A stretch of DNA of 31,004 nucleotides from Deltaproteobacteria bacterium (lineage in GTDB: Bacteria; Myxococcota_A; UBA9160; SMWR01): NCBI GenBank assembly GCA_019313605.1, contig JAFDAW010000019.1, positions 1 through 31,004 of the forward strand, written 5' to 3'. The translations under genes and the position numbers were made by a program. Below the pieces are notes generated by a model that was not told the origin of the DNA, searched no databases, and saw only the letters and a list, made by a program, of their open reading frames with translations. Positions within the stretch are counted from its first letter, which is position 1, and every line of letters starts with the position of its first letter. Positions 16,025 through 23,535 of the stretch are shown one piece after another.

Positions 16025-18025
16025 CTAACTCCTGCTCCGCGCGGCAAGCGAAACGGCGACCGAAGCGACGTAACAGAACACCGCCAGTACCGCGATCAAT
16101 CCGAAGGCCATCGAAGCCACCGCACCCGCAACCAGCGGATCGGGCGAGACACCGTTGCGCCAGACCACCACCAGGATCGCGACCGCAGCCGAAAGCGACC
16201 CGATGAAACTCGCCCACGGACAACGCGACAACGCGCCCGCGACTCCGGGGAGGAGAATCGATCCGATCAACCGAACGCGTGCCAAACGCAGCTCGCGAAA
16301 GCGGAGCGCGTTGACGCGCGCCACGCGCATCTCGCGATCGGTCGTCTCTGGATGCTTGAAAAGACGATTGCAACTCTCGCAATCCGCTTCGTCACCGAGA
16401 TCTGGTTCGCAACGAGGGCACATCCTTCTACCGCACCGATTGCACCACTGAGACCTCTTCACCCGAGAAGCGCCCATCAACGAGAGGATTGCGATCAATG
16501 CAAATGCCCCCACCGAGACCTGCTCGTTGTGGCCCAGCACGCCGGGCGCAATCGCCGAGCGGAGTTCAGCTGCGAACGGCTCGCCAGAACCGGCGAAACC
16601 AGCAGCGAGAACCCGATCCCAGAGCATGCGACGCGGCAGCGGGAAATCGATCGTGAACATCGCGAGATCGCTCCCCTGCAACAGCGTGAGCTCGGCGACC
16701 CTCTCGGAATCCAAACGCTGTGCGGCCGCCAGGCTCGGACCGACGTCGTCGAGCTTGAATGCCTGTCCCTGGGCCTGCGAGAGATTGAAGCGCACGGTCG
16801 CGGAATCACGCATTTCCACCGATCGACGGTAGAGATCGATGGCGCTCTCCAGCCGGTCGAGTTCCACATTCACATTGGCGGCGTTGTTGGCGGCGGTGTA
16901 ATGAGCGGGATCCTGCTGGAGCAAGCGTTGATATCGCGCTTCGGCATCCGACAGATCGCCCGATCGGCGGGCGGCTACGGCCAGCGCCATGGCGGCCATC
17001 GGGTCGGTTTCCGCTGCGGACTCGAGCAGGCTCATGTCTCCGGGCAACGCAAATCCATCGGTCGCAAAAATCGCCGCCTCGATCGGGGGTTCGACATAGG
17101 CGGTGAGCAACACCCCCACGAGCCGTGCCATTGGAAACATGCCAACGAGCACTGCGATTGCTGCCACACACAGGACGAGGCGCTGGCGAATGGCTCCGTA
17201 GATCAATCCAACCGAAAAAAGCGTGAGGGCGAGTCCGAGTAACCCCTGCTGCAAAGCGAGCGGTGCGAGCATCACCGCACCGAGCAGCGCGGCGCGCGCA
17301 AAAGCGGGCATCGCTGACGAAATCAGGTCCCCGATGTCGTGGGCGGCGTGGAAAAACGCGAGGACGCCGAAGATGGCAAGCGTCAGCAGCCCACCGGCGA
17401 TCAGGGCCAGCGTACAGATATAGAGGGTCGTCGCCGAAAACCAGACCGACGATTCGAAGTGTCGAGGGATGGCGAGCAGCGCGCCAAACGCCGTCCGCAC
17501 CGCGACGATCGGCGAATCGCCCTCCAGCCAAATCTCCCGGGCCAAAGCCATTCGGGCTGCCGGCAGATCAGGGGAGAGCACGACCGCCGCCTGCGCCTGC
17601 TCGAGACCTGCACCTTTCAGTTCGGGGCCGATCAGCGCGCGCGCCGCGGGGTCGAAGTTCCACATCCCGTATTGGAGCGCCACGCGGCGGGCTCGCCGGG
17701 CACGCTCGGCCAGGCCGTCGGCCTCGGCCCGCCAGGCGAGACGAACTGCCGCTGCGGTTCGGTCCAGGTCGCTCGCGAAGCCGGCCGGCGATGCCGGATC
17801 GGGGGATTGTGCCTCGAGGTCCGTCGCGGCCCCCGAATCAGCGGGGGATTCTCCGCCCGGGCCCGTGGAAGCCACTTCGGGCCCAACCTGAGCTGCCCTC
17901 TGGGCCGGGTCCGCGGGGCCCTGTGCGCTCGCAGGCGCCCAAAATGCCAGGAAGCAGCCTCCGAACGCCGCAAGGGCTACAACCCGACTCTTGCTTCCCC
18001 TCACCGCGACCCCCCCGGATCCCAC
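16025..18025 (-). CDS. Membrane protein with TPR repeats and a zinc-ribbon
   Basis: About 666 residues, with no specific family recognised. In order: a signal peptide (ALAAFGGCFLAFWAPASAQG), a low-complexity Pro/Gly/Ser linker, a helical region, about four TM helices (about 200-315), tetratricopeptide-like repeats (about 340-430; GDLSDAEARYQRLLQQDPAH and LESAIDLYRRSVEM), a TM helix (about 510), a six-cysteine zinc-ribbon (CNRCGRRMCPRCEPD with a following CESC), and two or three C-terminal TM helices. The start is the GTG at 18025; an in-frame GTG at 18004 is an alternative. It is divergent from rpsT and heads the group leading to phoH. Domain layout suggests a scaffolding or sensing role at the inner membrane; that is inference. 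Confidence 0.65.
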   Translation of the reverse strand: MGSGGVAVRGSKSRVVALAAFGGCFLAFWAPASAQGPADPAQRAAQVGPEVASTGPGGESPADSGAATDLEAQSPDPASPAGFASDLDRTAAAVRLAWRAEADGLAERARRARRVALQYGMWNFDPAARALIGPELKGAGLEQAQAAVVLSPDLPAARMALAREIWLEGDSPIVAVRTAFGALLAIPRHFESSVWFSATTLYICTLALIAGGLLTLAIFGVLAFFHAAHDIGDLISSAMPAFARAALLGAVMLAPLALQQGLLGLALTLFSVGLIYGAIRQRLVLCVAAIAVLVGMFPMARLVGVLLTAYVEPPIEAAIFATDGFALPGDMSLLESAAETDPMAAMALAVAARRSGDLSDAEARYQRLLQQDPAHYTAANNAANVNVELDRLESAIDLYRRSVEMRDSATVRFNLSQAQGQAFKLDDVGPSLAAAQRLDSERVAELTLLQGSDLAMFTIDFPLPRRMLWDRVLAAGFAGSGEPFAAELRSAIAPGVLGHNEQVSVGAFALIAILSLMGASRVKRSQWCNRCGRRMCPRCEPDLGDEADCESCNRLFKHPETTDREMRVARVNALRFRELRLARVRLIGSILLPGVAGALSRCPWASFIGSLSAAVAILVVVWRNGVSPDPLVAGAVASMAFGLIAVLAVFCYVASVAVSLAARSRS

Positions 18026-18134
18026 CGGTCCGCGGTGCTTATCGGTGGTTCTGCCGCCCCCCTGAAGGCCGGGTCCAGGATGAATGGAGGGCTCCAGCTG
18101 GACGCCGGGGCTCCAGATCCGGGGGCGGCTCCCG

Positions 18135-18163
18135 TCGACACCGGGGCTCGCGCTCCCTATGAT
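18135..18163 (+). promoter_or_regulatory. Predicted sigma70-like promoter for rpsT
   Basis: The -35 box is TCGACA (18135-18140), the spacer is exactly 17 bases and the -10 box is TATGAT (18158-18163); each box matches consensus at five of six positions. Transcription would begin near 18170, leaving a leader of about 25 bases before the rpsT GTG at 18195. It lies in the 169-base divergent gap between rpsT and the TPR membrane protein; no convincing promoter for the latter was found there. Confidence 0.65.
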
Positions 18164-18194
18164 CGGCCCCCGTCAATTCCGAGAGAGAGATTCT

Positions 18195-18464
18195 GTGGCA
18201 GATCACAAATCGGCAAAGAAAAGAGCCCGCCAGACACTCAAGCGCACCGAGCGCAATCGCCACACCCGCAGCCGGGTCAAGTCGGCGGTCAAGAGTGCTC
18301 GGACCGCGCTGGACGCGGATGATGCAGGAGAGACGGCTTCGGCAATCAAGGTCGCCGAGGGCGTTCTGCGCCGCGCCGCATCGAAGGGAGCGATTCCGAA
18401 GAAGCGCGCGAGCCGACAAGTCTCCCGACTCGCCAAGAGTCAGAACCGACTCGCTTCGACCTGA
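18195..18464 (+). CDS. rpsT: 30S ribosomal protein S20
   Basis: An 89-residue basic protein that binds 16S rRNA in the small subunit. The N terminus ADHKSAKKRARQTLKRTERN and the KSAVKSARTAL and KGAIPKKRASRQVSRLAKS segments are diagnostic. The start is the GTG at 18195, preceded by a purine-rich GAGAGAGAGA stretch; upstream in-frame codons are not S20-like. It is the only plus-strand gene seen, convergent with holA and divergent from the TPR gene, with its own promoter. The length matches the family. Confidence 0.95.
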   Translation: MADHKSAKKRARQTLKRTERNRHTRSRVKSAVKSARTALDADDAGETASAIKVAEGVLRRAASKGAIPKKRASRQVSRLAKSQNRLAST

Positions 18465-18497
18465 TCGCGCGAAACGACTCTGCGGCACCCGATCACT

Positions 18498-18540
18498 TCA
18501 AGGTAACGACAGCGGCGACGTCAAGGTAACGACAGCGGCG
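18498..18540. repeat. Two direct copies of a 20-base sequence between rpsT and holA
   Basis: TCAAGGTAACGACAGCGGCG occurs at 18498-18517 and again at 18521-18540, separated by ACG, giving a period of 23 bases. It lies in the 124-base gap where rpsT and holA converge. No hairpin with a T-run that would end either gene was seen in the gap. Confidence 0.9.
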
Positions 18541-18588
18541 CACCGCACACGTCGGTCGCCACGAGCGTAGGTTTGCGCTGGCTCGCCG

Positions 18589-19563
18589 TCAGCTGGCGAG
18601 GGCGATCACGAGGCGCTCCATCGCAAGTGCCGGCGGTATTCCCCCGGCACCCTTGAGGGCGAGGTCGGTCTGGTGAATCGCGGCCAGGCAAGAGAGCAGG
18701 CGTCCCGGGCTGAATCTGCCCGACTGACTCTCCAGTTTGCGCGTCGCGAAGGGCGCTCCTGTAACGACACCACCGTTGCGCACGCTCGTGAGTTTCCGGA
18801 AGTGATTGACGAACGCACCTAGAATTGCGGGTGGCGCACTCCCCGCACGCAGCAATTTCCCGAGCAGGGCCAGCGCGTCGCCACAACGCCCTTCCCCGAT
18901 TGCGTCGGTGAGATCCCAGATGGGCTCTTCGGCAACGTCGCTCGTCGATTCCGCAACGTGCTTCGCTTTCACCTTTTCACCCGGTCCGGCGAAGAGAGCA
19001 GCCTTCGCGATCTCCTGCCGCAGCACCAACAACTGCGGACCCGTCCGCTCCGCGAGCAATGCAATCGCGGCTCGGTCGAGATGGATTCCTTGCCGACTCG
19101 CCTCGGCCGCGATGAAGGCGGAGAGTGCCACTCCTTTTCGCGGCGGATCGCAGCGCACCACTGCAGCACTTCCAAAAGCCTTCACCCAGCGGGAGCGCCC
19201 GTCCACTTTCTCCGCGAGAACGACGAGGACGGTGTCGCGACTGTCTTTCAACGCGACCAGCGCCTCACCGAGCGAGTCCGTAAGCCCTCGCGCCTTGGCG
19301 CGCGCGGACTCGGGCTCGCGCAGCACAACGAGACGTCTCGGAGCCAACACCGGCAGCGTTCCCACCGCATCGAGCAATGCAGCCCCTGTAACCGTTTCTC
19401 CATCGAGTCGCTCATAGTCGAAATCCGAGGGGCCGTCTGCGAGTGCGGCGACTCGGATCGCTTCCAGTGCGTCGTCGCGCAACAGCGGCTCCGCGCCCAC
19501 AGCGAGGTAGCTGGAGCGCAGTCGACCTTCCTCGAGCTCAGCACGGAGATCGTCGAGGGTCAT
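18589..19563 (-). CDS. holA: DNA polymerase III delta subunit
   Basis: Delta opens the sliding clamp within the clamp loader. About 324 residues, usual for the family. The N terminus (MTLDDLRAELEEGRLRSSYLAVGAEPLL with a following FDYERLDGE) and LPVLAPRRLVVLREPE match HolA; the C-terminal domain has DAIGEGRCGDALALLGKLLRAG and HFRKLTSVR. The start is the ATG at 19563, overlapping the lptE stop as ATGA; the open frame upstream lies within lptE. The lptE-holA pairing is widespread, which supports both calls. Confidence 0.9.
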   Translation of the reverse strand: MTLDDLRAELEEGRLRSSYLAVGAEPLLRDDALEAIRVAALADGPSDFDYERLDGETVTGAALLDAVGTLPVLAPRRLVVLREPESARAKARGLTDSLGEALVALKDSRDTVLVVLAEKVDGRSRWVKAFGSAAVVRCDPPRKGVALSAFIAAEASRQGIHLDRAAIALLAERTGPQLLVLRQEIAKAALFAGPGEKVKAKHVAESTSDVAEEPIWDLTDAIGEGRCGDALALLGKLLRAGSAPPAILGAFVNHFRKLTSVRNGGVVTGAPFATRKLESQSGRFSPGRLLSCLAAIHQTDLALKGAGGIPPALAMERLVIALAS

Positions 19564-20099
19564 GGCAGGTAGAGCTCGTAGAGCATGTCGTGGACGTGCG
19601 AAGCGAGGCCCGACGCCAGCGTCCGAATCGCTTCGTCGCGATTCTTTCGGGTTGCCTCGATATCGGCGCTCGCCAGGTAACGCTCCGTCGCCCTCGTCCC
19701 ATCCCCGTCGAGGCGCATCCGGGTACCGTCGGACCACTCCGCGTCAACGGCCAACCGAAGCGTAACCTCCCACTCGAGCGCGAGTGCGATGGATGAGAAA
19801 CTCCGGGTTCTCGTGACGAGTGGCTCAACGACACCCGACACGACCAGGTCGGCATCGATCGCGTCGTCGACCAACTCCACCGCGCCACGTCGCAGGAACT
19901 CCCTGCGCAGGGCGTCCGCCACAACGAACTCGACCCCGGGCTCGTAGGAATCGTTCTTGAAGGTCTGAATCGCGACCGAGCCCAGATTCTCGATCGGCTC
20001 GTCGTAGTTGACGAGCTTGTAGCCGCAACCGGACCCGGCGAGCTGAATGATCGCCAACACCACCAGCCAGAACCCATCGATTGCGGATTTTCGATTCAC
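19560..20099 (-). CDS. lptE: LptE-like LPS-assembly lipoprotein
   Basis: A 179-residue lipoprotein. The signal peptide ends with the lipobox LAGSGC, giving acylation at the cysteine (residue 25), and continues GYKL, as in LptE proteins. The domain has IENLGSVAIQTFKNDSYEPGVEF and repeated beta strands (VVSGVVEPLVTRTRSFS) ending in a helical SHVHDMLYELYLP. LptE plugs the LptD barrel that inserts LPS into the outer leaflet. The GTG at 20099 is the start; no clear Shine-Dalgarno sequence precedes it. It overlaps holA by 4 bases. Confidence 0.85.
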   Translation of the reverse strand: MNRKSAIDGFWLVVLAIIQLAGSGCGYKLVNYDEPIENLGSVAIQTFKNDSYEPGVEFVVADALRREFLRRGAVELVDDAIDADLVVSGVVEPLVTRTRSFSSIALALEWEVTLRLAVDAEWSDGTRMRLDGDGTRATERYLASADIEATRKNRDEAIRTLASGLASHVHDMLYELYLP

Positions 20100-20105
20100 C
20101 GCGCA

Positions 20106-20114
20106 GGTATACCA
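20106..20114 (-). promoter_or_regulatory. Possible extended -10 element for lptE
   Basis: The minus strand reads TGGTATACC, an extended -10 form (TGnTATAnn), with no good -35 box. Its position would put the transcription start at or next to the lptE GTG (20099), consistent with a leaderless mRNA and with the missing ribosome-binding site. The evidence is weak and rests on spacing only. Confidence 0.3.
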
Positions 20115-20230
20115 CAGCCACCCGCGGCGCAGAATTGGGGAGAAGCCGAGAACAGTCCATCGGGGGGATGCTGGAATTGAGGGAATTCGGTGTTGGAATC
20201 TGAGGAGTTGTTGCTAGGGCCGTCTATGCA

Positions 20231-20252
20231 ATCGAGAGCCTGCTCCCTCGAT
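20231..20252. terminator. Inverted repeat after the chemosensory operon
   Basis: The arms ATCGAG and CTCGAT flank a 10-base loop in the 174-base gap between the CheY-like gene and lptE. There is no T-run on either side, so a factor-independent terminator is doubtful. Apart from this and the possible lptE -10 element, I see no gene or RNA in this gap. Confidence 0.3.
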
Positions 20253-20273
20253 GCGCTGCCAGGTCGCCACACC

Positions 20274-20660
20274 TCACGCGGGCGCCTCGCCCTTCAAAAG
20301 GCCCTTCACGACCGTCAGCACATGGTTCGCTTGAATGGGTTTCGTGAGATACTCGTTCGCCCCCAGGGAGAGCGCCCGTTCGCGATCTTCCTTCGCGCCC
20401 TCGGTGGTGATCACCACGATCGGAATGCTGCGAAGGCTCTCTTCACCCCGAATCAGGCTGATCAGCTTGAGACCATCCATTACGGGCATGTTGATGTCGA
20501 TCAGAGCCAGATCGAAATGATCGCTCGACACCTTGCGAAGCCCGTCCATTCCGTCCTGGGCTTCGACAATGTCGACATCTTTCATGCGACGAAGCGCGAA
20601 CACCAGCAACTGCCGCATCGTCGGGCTGTCTTCGACTATCAGGATTCTTTTCCGGTCCAT
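20274..20660 (-). CDS. CheY-like single-domain response regulator
   Basis: A 128-residue receiver with no output domain. All catalytic positions are present: the acidic pair in ILIVEDSPTMRQ, the phospho-acceptor Asp in LALIDINMPVMDG, Thr in VVITTEG and Lys in YLTKPI. The start is the ATG at 20660 (MDRKRIL), with GGAG 6 bases before it; the frame is open 27 bases further up. It lies 39 bases after the GAF gene and is the last gene of the chemosensory operon, so it is the probable phosphoryl target of the CheA upstream. No CheZ, CheC or CheX phosphatase is visible. Whether it controls flagella, pili or another output cannot be told from the window. Confidence 0.88.
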   Translation of the reverse strand: MDRKRILIVEDSPTMRQLLVFALRRMKDVDIVEAQDGMDGLRKVSSDHFDLALIDINMPVMDGLKLISLIRGEESLRSIPIVVITTEGAKEDRERALSLGANEYLTKPIQANHVLTVVKGLLKGEAPA

Positions 20661-20699
20661 GCTCAACTCCATCTCCGCGTCAACCACGCGGGCTACTTG

Positions 20700-21518
20700 T
20701 CACTTCGTCAAAAGATCGATGAATCCCTGGATCGTGTTCAGTTTCCGCTCCGACTGCGAGTAGAGACGCGCCGCGAATAGAGCGGTTGACGCGTGTCCAC
20801 CCATCACCGAGAACAACTCGTGATCGAGTGCCGAGAAACCGTCTTTCTGCTGAAGCAGGGCAAAGATCCCAATCAGGCCGATCGGCCGGTCCTGGACGAT
20901 CAGGGGGATGCAAACGATCGGATCCTCGAGATTGGACGGCTGCGTGGGATCTCCACATATAGGCTCTGCGGCTCCCAACGACTTCGCCATGATGCCACCG
21001 GGTTTCGAGCAACTCGGAAATTCGGAAGGCTCTGCCCCTTCCGAAACCGCCACATCGAGTTCTCCCGAATCGCCGTCCAGCAGGTACACGGCGAAGGTCT
21101 CTGCACCGACCAGATTGATGACGATCTCCACAATGACCTTCAAAACCTCGTCGAGGTCGAGCGTCGAATGAAGCTGGTAGCTGGCTACATATAGGTTCGC
21201 GAGGTTGTTGTTTTCTTCTTCAACCTCGAGGTAGCGAGCCGCAAATTGCTGATTCTCCTCTTCCACCTGCTGCAGGCGCATTCGAACGCTCTCGCACTCC
21301 TCCTCCAGATCCTGCAATCGCGATTGCAGTTCTTCGCGATACTTGTCCCACTCTTCGGGTGTCTTCGACGCGTCGGTCTGCTCCTGCTCGAGGCCTGCCA
21401 GGTTCGTGCGCAACCGCTCGTTCTCGACGAGAAGCTCCTTGGTGAACTCAGCGCCCCGAGAAAAGAGTTGCAAGAATTCTTCTCCGCGACTGAAGGAATC
21501 CTTGCGATCACCACTCAT
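20700..21518 (-). CDS. Coiled-coil GAF domain protein
   Basis: A 272-residue soluble protein. Residues about 20-112 form a long coiled coil rich in Glu/Gln/Arg (LQDLEEECESVRMRLQQVEE); residues about 118-265 are a GAF domain (TLDLDEVLKVIVEIVINLVG, ETFAVYLLDGDSGEL, IPLIVQDRPIGLIGIFALLQ). It has no kinase, cyclase or DNA-binding domain. It overlaps the cheB stop as ATGA, so it belongs to the chemosensory operon. GAF domains bind small ligands or mediate dimerisation; here it could link a cytoplasmic signal to the CheA pathway, but that is inference. Confidence 0.8.
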   Translation of the reverse strand: MSGDRKDSFSRGEEFLQLFSRGAEFTKELLVENERLRTNLAGLEQEQTDASKTPEEWDKYREELQSRLQDLEEECESVRMRLQQVEEENQQFAARYLEVEEENNNLANLYVASYQLHSTLDLDEVLKVIVEIVINLVGAETFAVYLLDGDSGELDVAVSEGAEPSEFPSCSKPGGIMAKSLGAAEPICGDPTQPSNLEDPIVCIPLIVQDRPIGLIGIFALLQQKDGFSALDHELFSVMGGHASTALFAARLYSQSERKLNTIQGFIDLLTK

Positions 21519-22600
21519 GACGTTCCCTCATGGTCCTGTCCCCGTCTCGACGAAGTTCGGTATCCAACCTGAATCGCTGCAGCAATCTCTCCCAACGGAA
21601 GAACATGATCGACGAGGCCGGTCCGAATGGCCTGCTGAGGCATTCCGAAGATGACCGCTGTGCTTTCCGACTCTGCGATGACACTGCCACCACCCAGATG
21701 CACCGACCGAACACCCTCTCTCCCGTCGTCACCCATTCCAGTGAGCACTACTGCAAGCAATTCCGCTCCGACGTGTTTCGCTGCACTCTCGAACAGACGA
21801 TCCACCGACGGCGTATATTTGTCCCGACCACCGGCGGCGACCAATCTCGTCACGACGGTTCCTTCGATGTTCTCGAGTTCCAGGTGTTTTCCGCCGGGTG
21901 CAATCAGCACTGTCCCAGGTAGCAAGGTTTCTCCGCCTTCAGCCTCGAGCGCGCGCAGCCGAGTCAGGCGATCGATTCGCTCCGCGAAACCGCGCGTAAA
22001 TCCCGCGGGCATGTGCTGGGCGACCACGAATGAACATTGAGGCGCATCTGCAAACGCGCTGAAAACCTGCATCAGTGAAGCGGGTCCTCCCGTCGAGGAC
22101 CCAATGACAACGACCTTCGATGTCGACGACGAAGGAGCGCTTTCCTCCTGGACCACTGCGGGCGCCGGGCCAATTCGCGTTTGGACCTTTTCGATCCTCA
22201 GATCACGAATCGCGTGCACCTTTCGAACCAGCTCGTGTTCGATGTTGTTGAGCTCCGGCGTCGCGCGAGGACTCGGCTTGCAGACGAAGTCGACCGCGCC
22301 AAGCTCGAGAGCGCGGAACACGTCTTCCTCCCCGGTCCGACCGCTGACGACGATTACAGGCGTCGGACGCTTGCTCATCACGACCCGAAGGAAGGTGAAT
22401 CCGTCCATGCGCGGCATCTCGAGGTCCACGGTGATCAGATCCGGCTGTAGCTCGAAGGTCTTCCGCAAGGCCTCCTCACCATCGCGCGCGACGCCGACGA
22501 CCTCGACCAGCGGTGAGGCATCGAGCATGCGCGTGATCGCCTGCCGACTGAATGCGGAGTCGTCGATCACCAGTACTCGAATCAATGAGCGCGCCATCAT
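21515..22600 (-). CDS. cheB: CheB, chemoreceptor methylesterase/deamidase
   Basis: A 361-residue protein with an N-terminal receiver (VLVIDDSAFSRQAITRML; phospho-acceptor in ITVDLEMPRMDG; Lys in VCKPS) and, after a Ser/Pro-rich linker, the methylesterase domain (from about residue 155). The catalytic Ser (IGSSTGGPASL), His (VVAQHMPAGF) and Asp (TGMGDDGREG) are all present. It removes methyl groups from receptor glutamates to reset sensitivity. The start is the ATG at 22600, overlapping the cheR stop as ATGA; the upstream open frame belongs to cheR. The C-terminal tail beyond VGYRTSSRR is slightly longer than usual. Confidence 0.95.
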   Translation of the reverse strand: MMARSLIRVLVIDDSAFSRQAITRMLDASPLVEVVGVARDGEEALRKTFELQPDLITVDLEMPRMDGFTFLRVVMSKRPTPVIVVSGRTGEEDVFRALELGAVDFVCKPSPRATPELNNIEHELVRKVHAIRDLRIEKVQTRIGPAPAVVQEESAPSSSTSKVVVIGSSTGGPASLMQVFSAFADAPQCSFVVAQHMPAGFTRGFAERIDRLTRLRALEAEGGETLLPGTVLIAPGGKHLELENIEGTVVTRLVAAGGRDKYTPSVDRLFESAAKHVGAELLAVVLTGMGDDGREGVRSVHLGGGSVIAESESTAVIFGMPQQAIRTGLVDHVLPLGEIAAAIQVGYRTSSRRGQDHEGTS

Positions 22601-23535
22601 TCGTCGATCCCGTTGTGATCGCTGCGGGAGATCGCCGCAGCCGCGGCAACGCTCCACGGATCCTCAGCCGCCATTCCAGGCAATGGACGGCGATAGACCA
22701 GGTCACGCCGCAGGTGACGCAACTCGAATGATGTCGACAGATTGATCAGGGACTCCGAGTGGCCGAGCAAGAGATGTCCGCCCGGGCGAAGCTTCTCGTA
22801 AAAAGTCCGAATGACCTGACATTTGGTGTCGATGTTGAAATAGATGATTACGTTTCGGCAGAGGATCACATCCATGGTCCTGAGAAGCGCAATCTTCGAG
22901 TTGTCCAGCAGATTCAGATGAATGAAGTCGACGTCTCGCTTGAGATCATCGGAAATCTGCCAGAGTCGATCCTTTTCGATGAAATATTTGTCGCGCAGGT
23001 GCGGATCGGTCCCCCGAAACGACGCTTCGCGATAAATCCCCTTGCGCGCCTTGCGCAGCATTCTGCGAGAGATGTCGGACGCATATACGTGAACGTCGGA
23101 ACCAGGCTTGAGGCCGGCCTCACGAGCGAGCATCGCAACGCTGTAGGGCTCTTCACCACTCGAGCATCCCGCTGACCAGATGTTGATGGGCCGGCCACCC
23201 CTCTTCTCTCGATCGAGTTGGAGTTCCTCGATGATCTCATCGATCAACGCGCGAAGCTGGCTGTACTCGCGAAAGAAATAGGTCTCGTTGGTCGTCAACT
23301 CGTCGATCAGATTCGGAAATTCATCAGATGCGCTACTGCCGTTGCGAATGTGATAGTGGTAGGCGGCGACACTCCCGAGTTCCAACTCGCGAATTCTCCG
23401 GGACAGGCGCCGCTCGAGCAGAAAGCGAGAAGACTCGTTGAAATCGAGTCCGACGTGTTCGCGAATGAGATCGGCGAACATCCGAAATTCGGCGTCCGTG
23501 AGCGTCAGGCCGTCGTTTGTGAGCGGCGATTTCAT
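22597..23535 (-). CDS. cheR: CheR, chemoreceptor methyltransferase
   Basis: A 312-residue SAM-dependent methyltransferase that adds methyl groups to receptor glutamates. The CheR N-terminal helical domain (FRMFADLIREHVGLDF) is followed by NETYFFRE, the SAM-binding IWSAGCSSGEEPYSVAM, VYASDISRRML and ILCRNVIIYF. There are no TPR repeats and no C-terminal receptor-tether domain; the last ~25 residues are Ala-rich and likely disordered. It overlaps both the HEAT gene stop and the cheB start as ATGA. The presence of cheR and cheB implies the pathway adapts by methylation. Confidence 0.95.
   Translation of the reverse strand: MKSPLTNDGLTLTDAEFRMFADLIREHVGLDFNESSRFLLERRLSRRIRELELGSVAAYHYHIRNGSSASDEFPNLIDELTTNETYFFREYSQLRALIDEIIEELQLDREKRGGRPINIWSAGCSSGEEPYSVAMLAREAGLKPGSDVHVYASDISRRMLRKARKGIYREASFRGTDPHLRDKYFIEKDRLWQISDDLKRDVDFIHLNLLDNSKIALLRTMDVILCRNVIIYFNIDTKCQVIRTFYEKLRPGGHLLLGHSESLINLSTSFELRHLRRDLVYRRPLPGMAAEDPWSVAAAAAISRSDHNGIDE

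Noticed and set aside
16022..17242. A 406-codon plus-strand open frame opposite the TPR/zinc-ribbon gene
   Set aside because: It has a biased His/Arg/Gln composition and no domain; the minus-strand frame has TM helices, TPR units and a zinc-ribbon.
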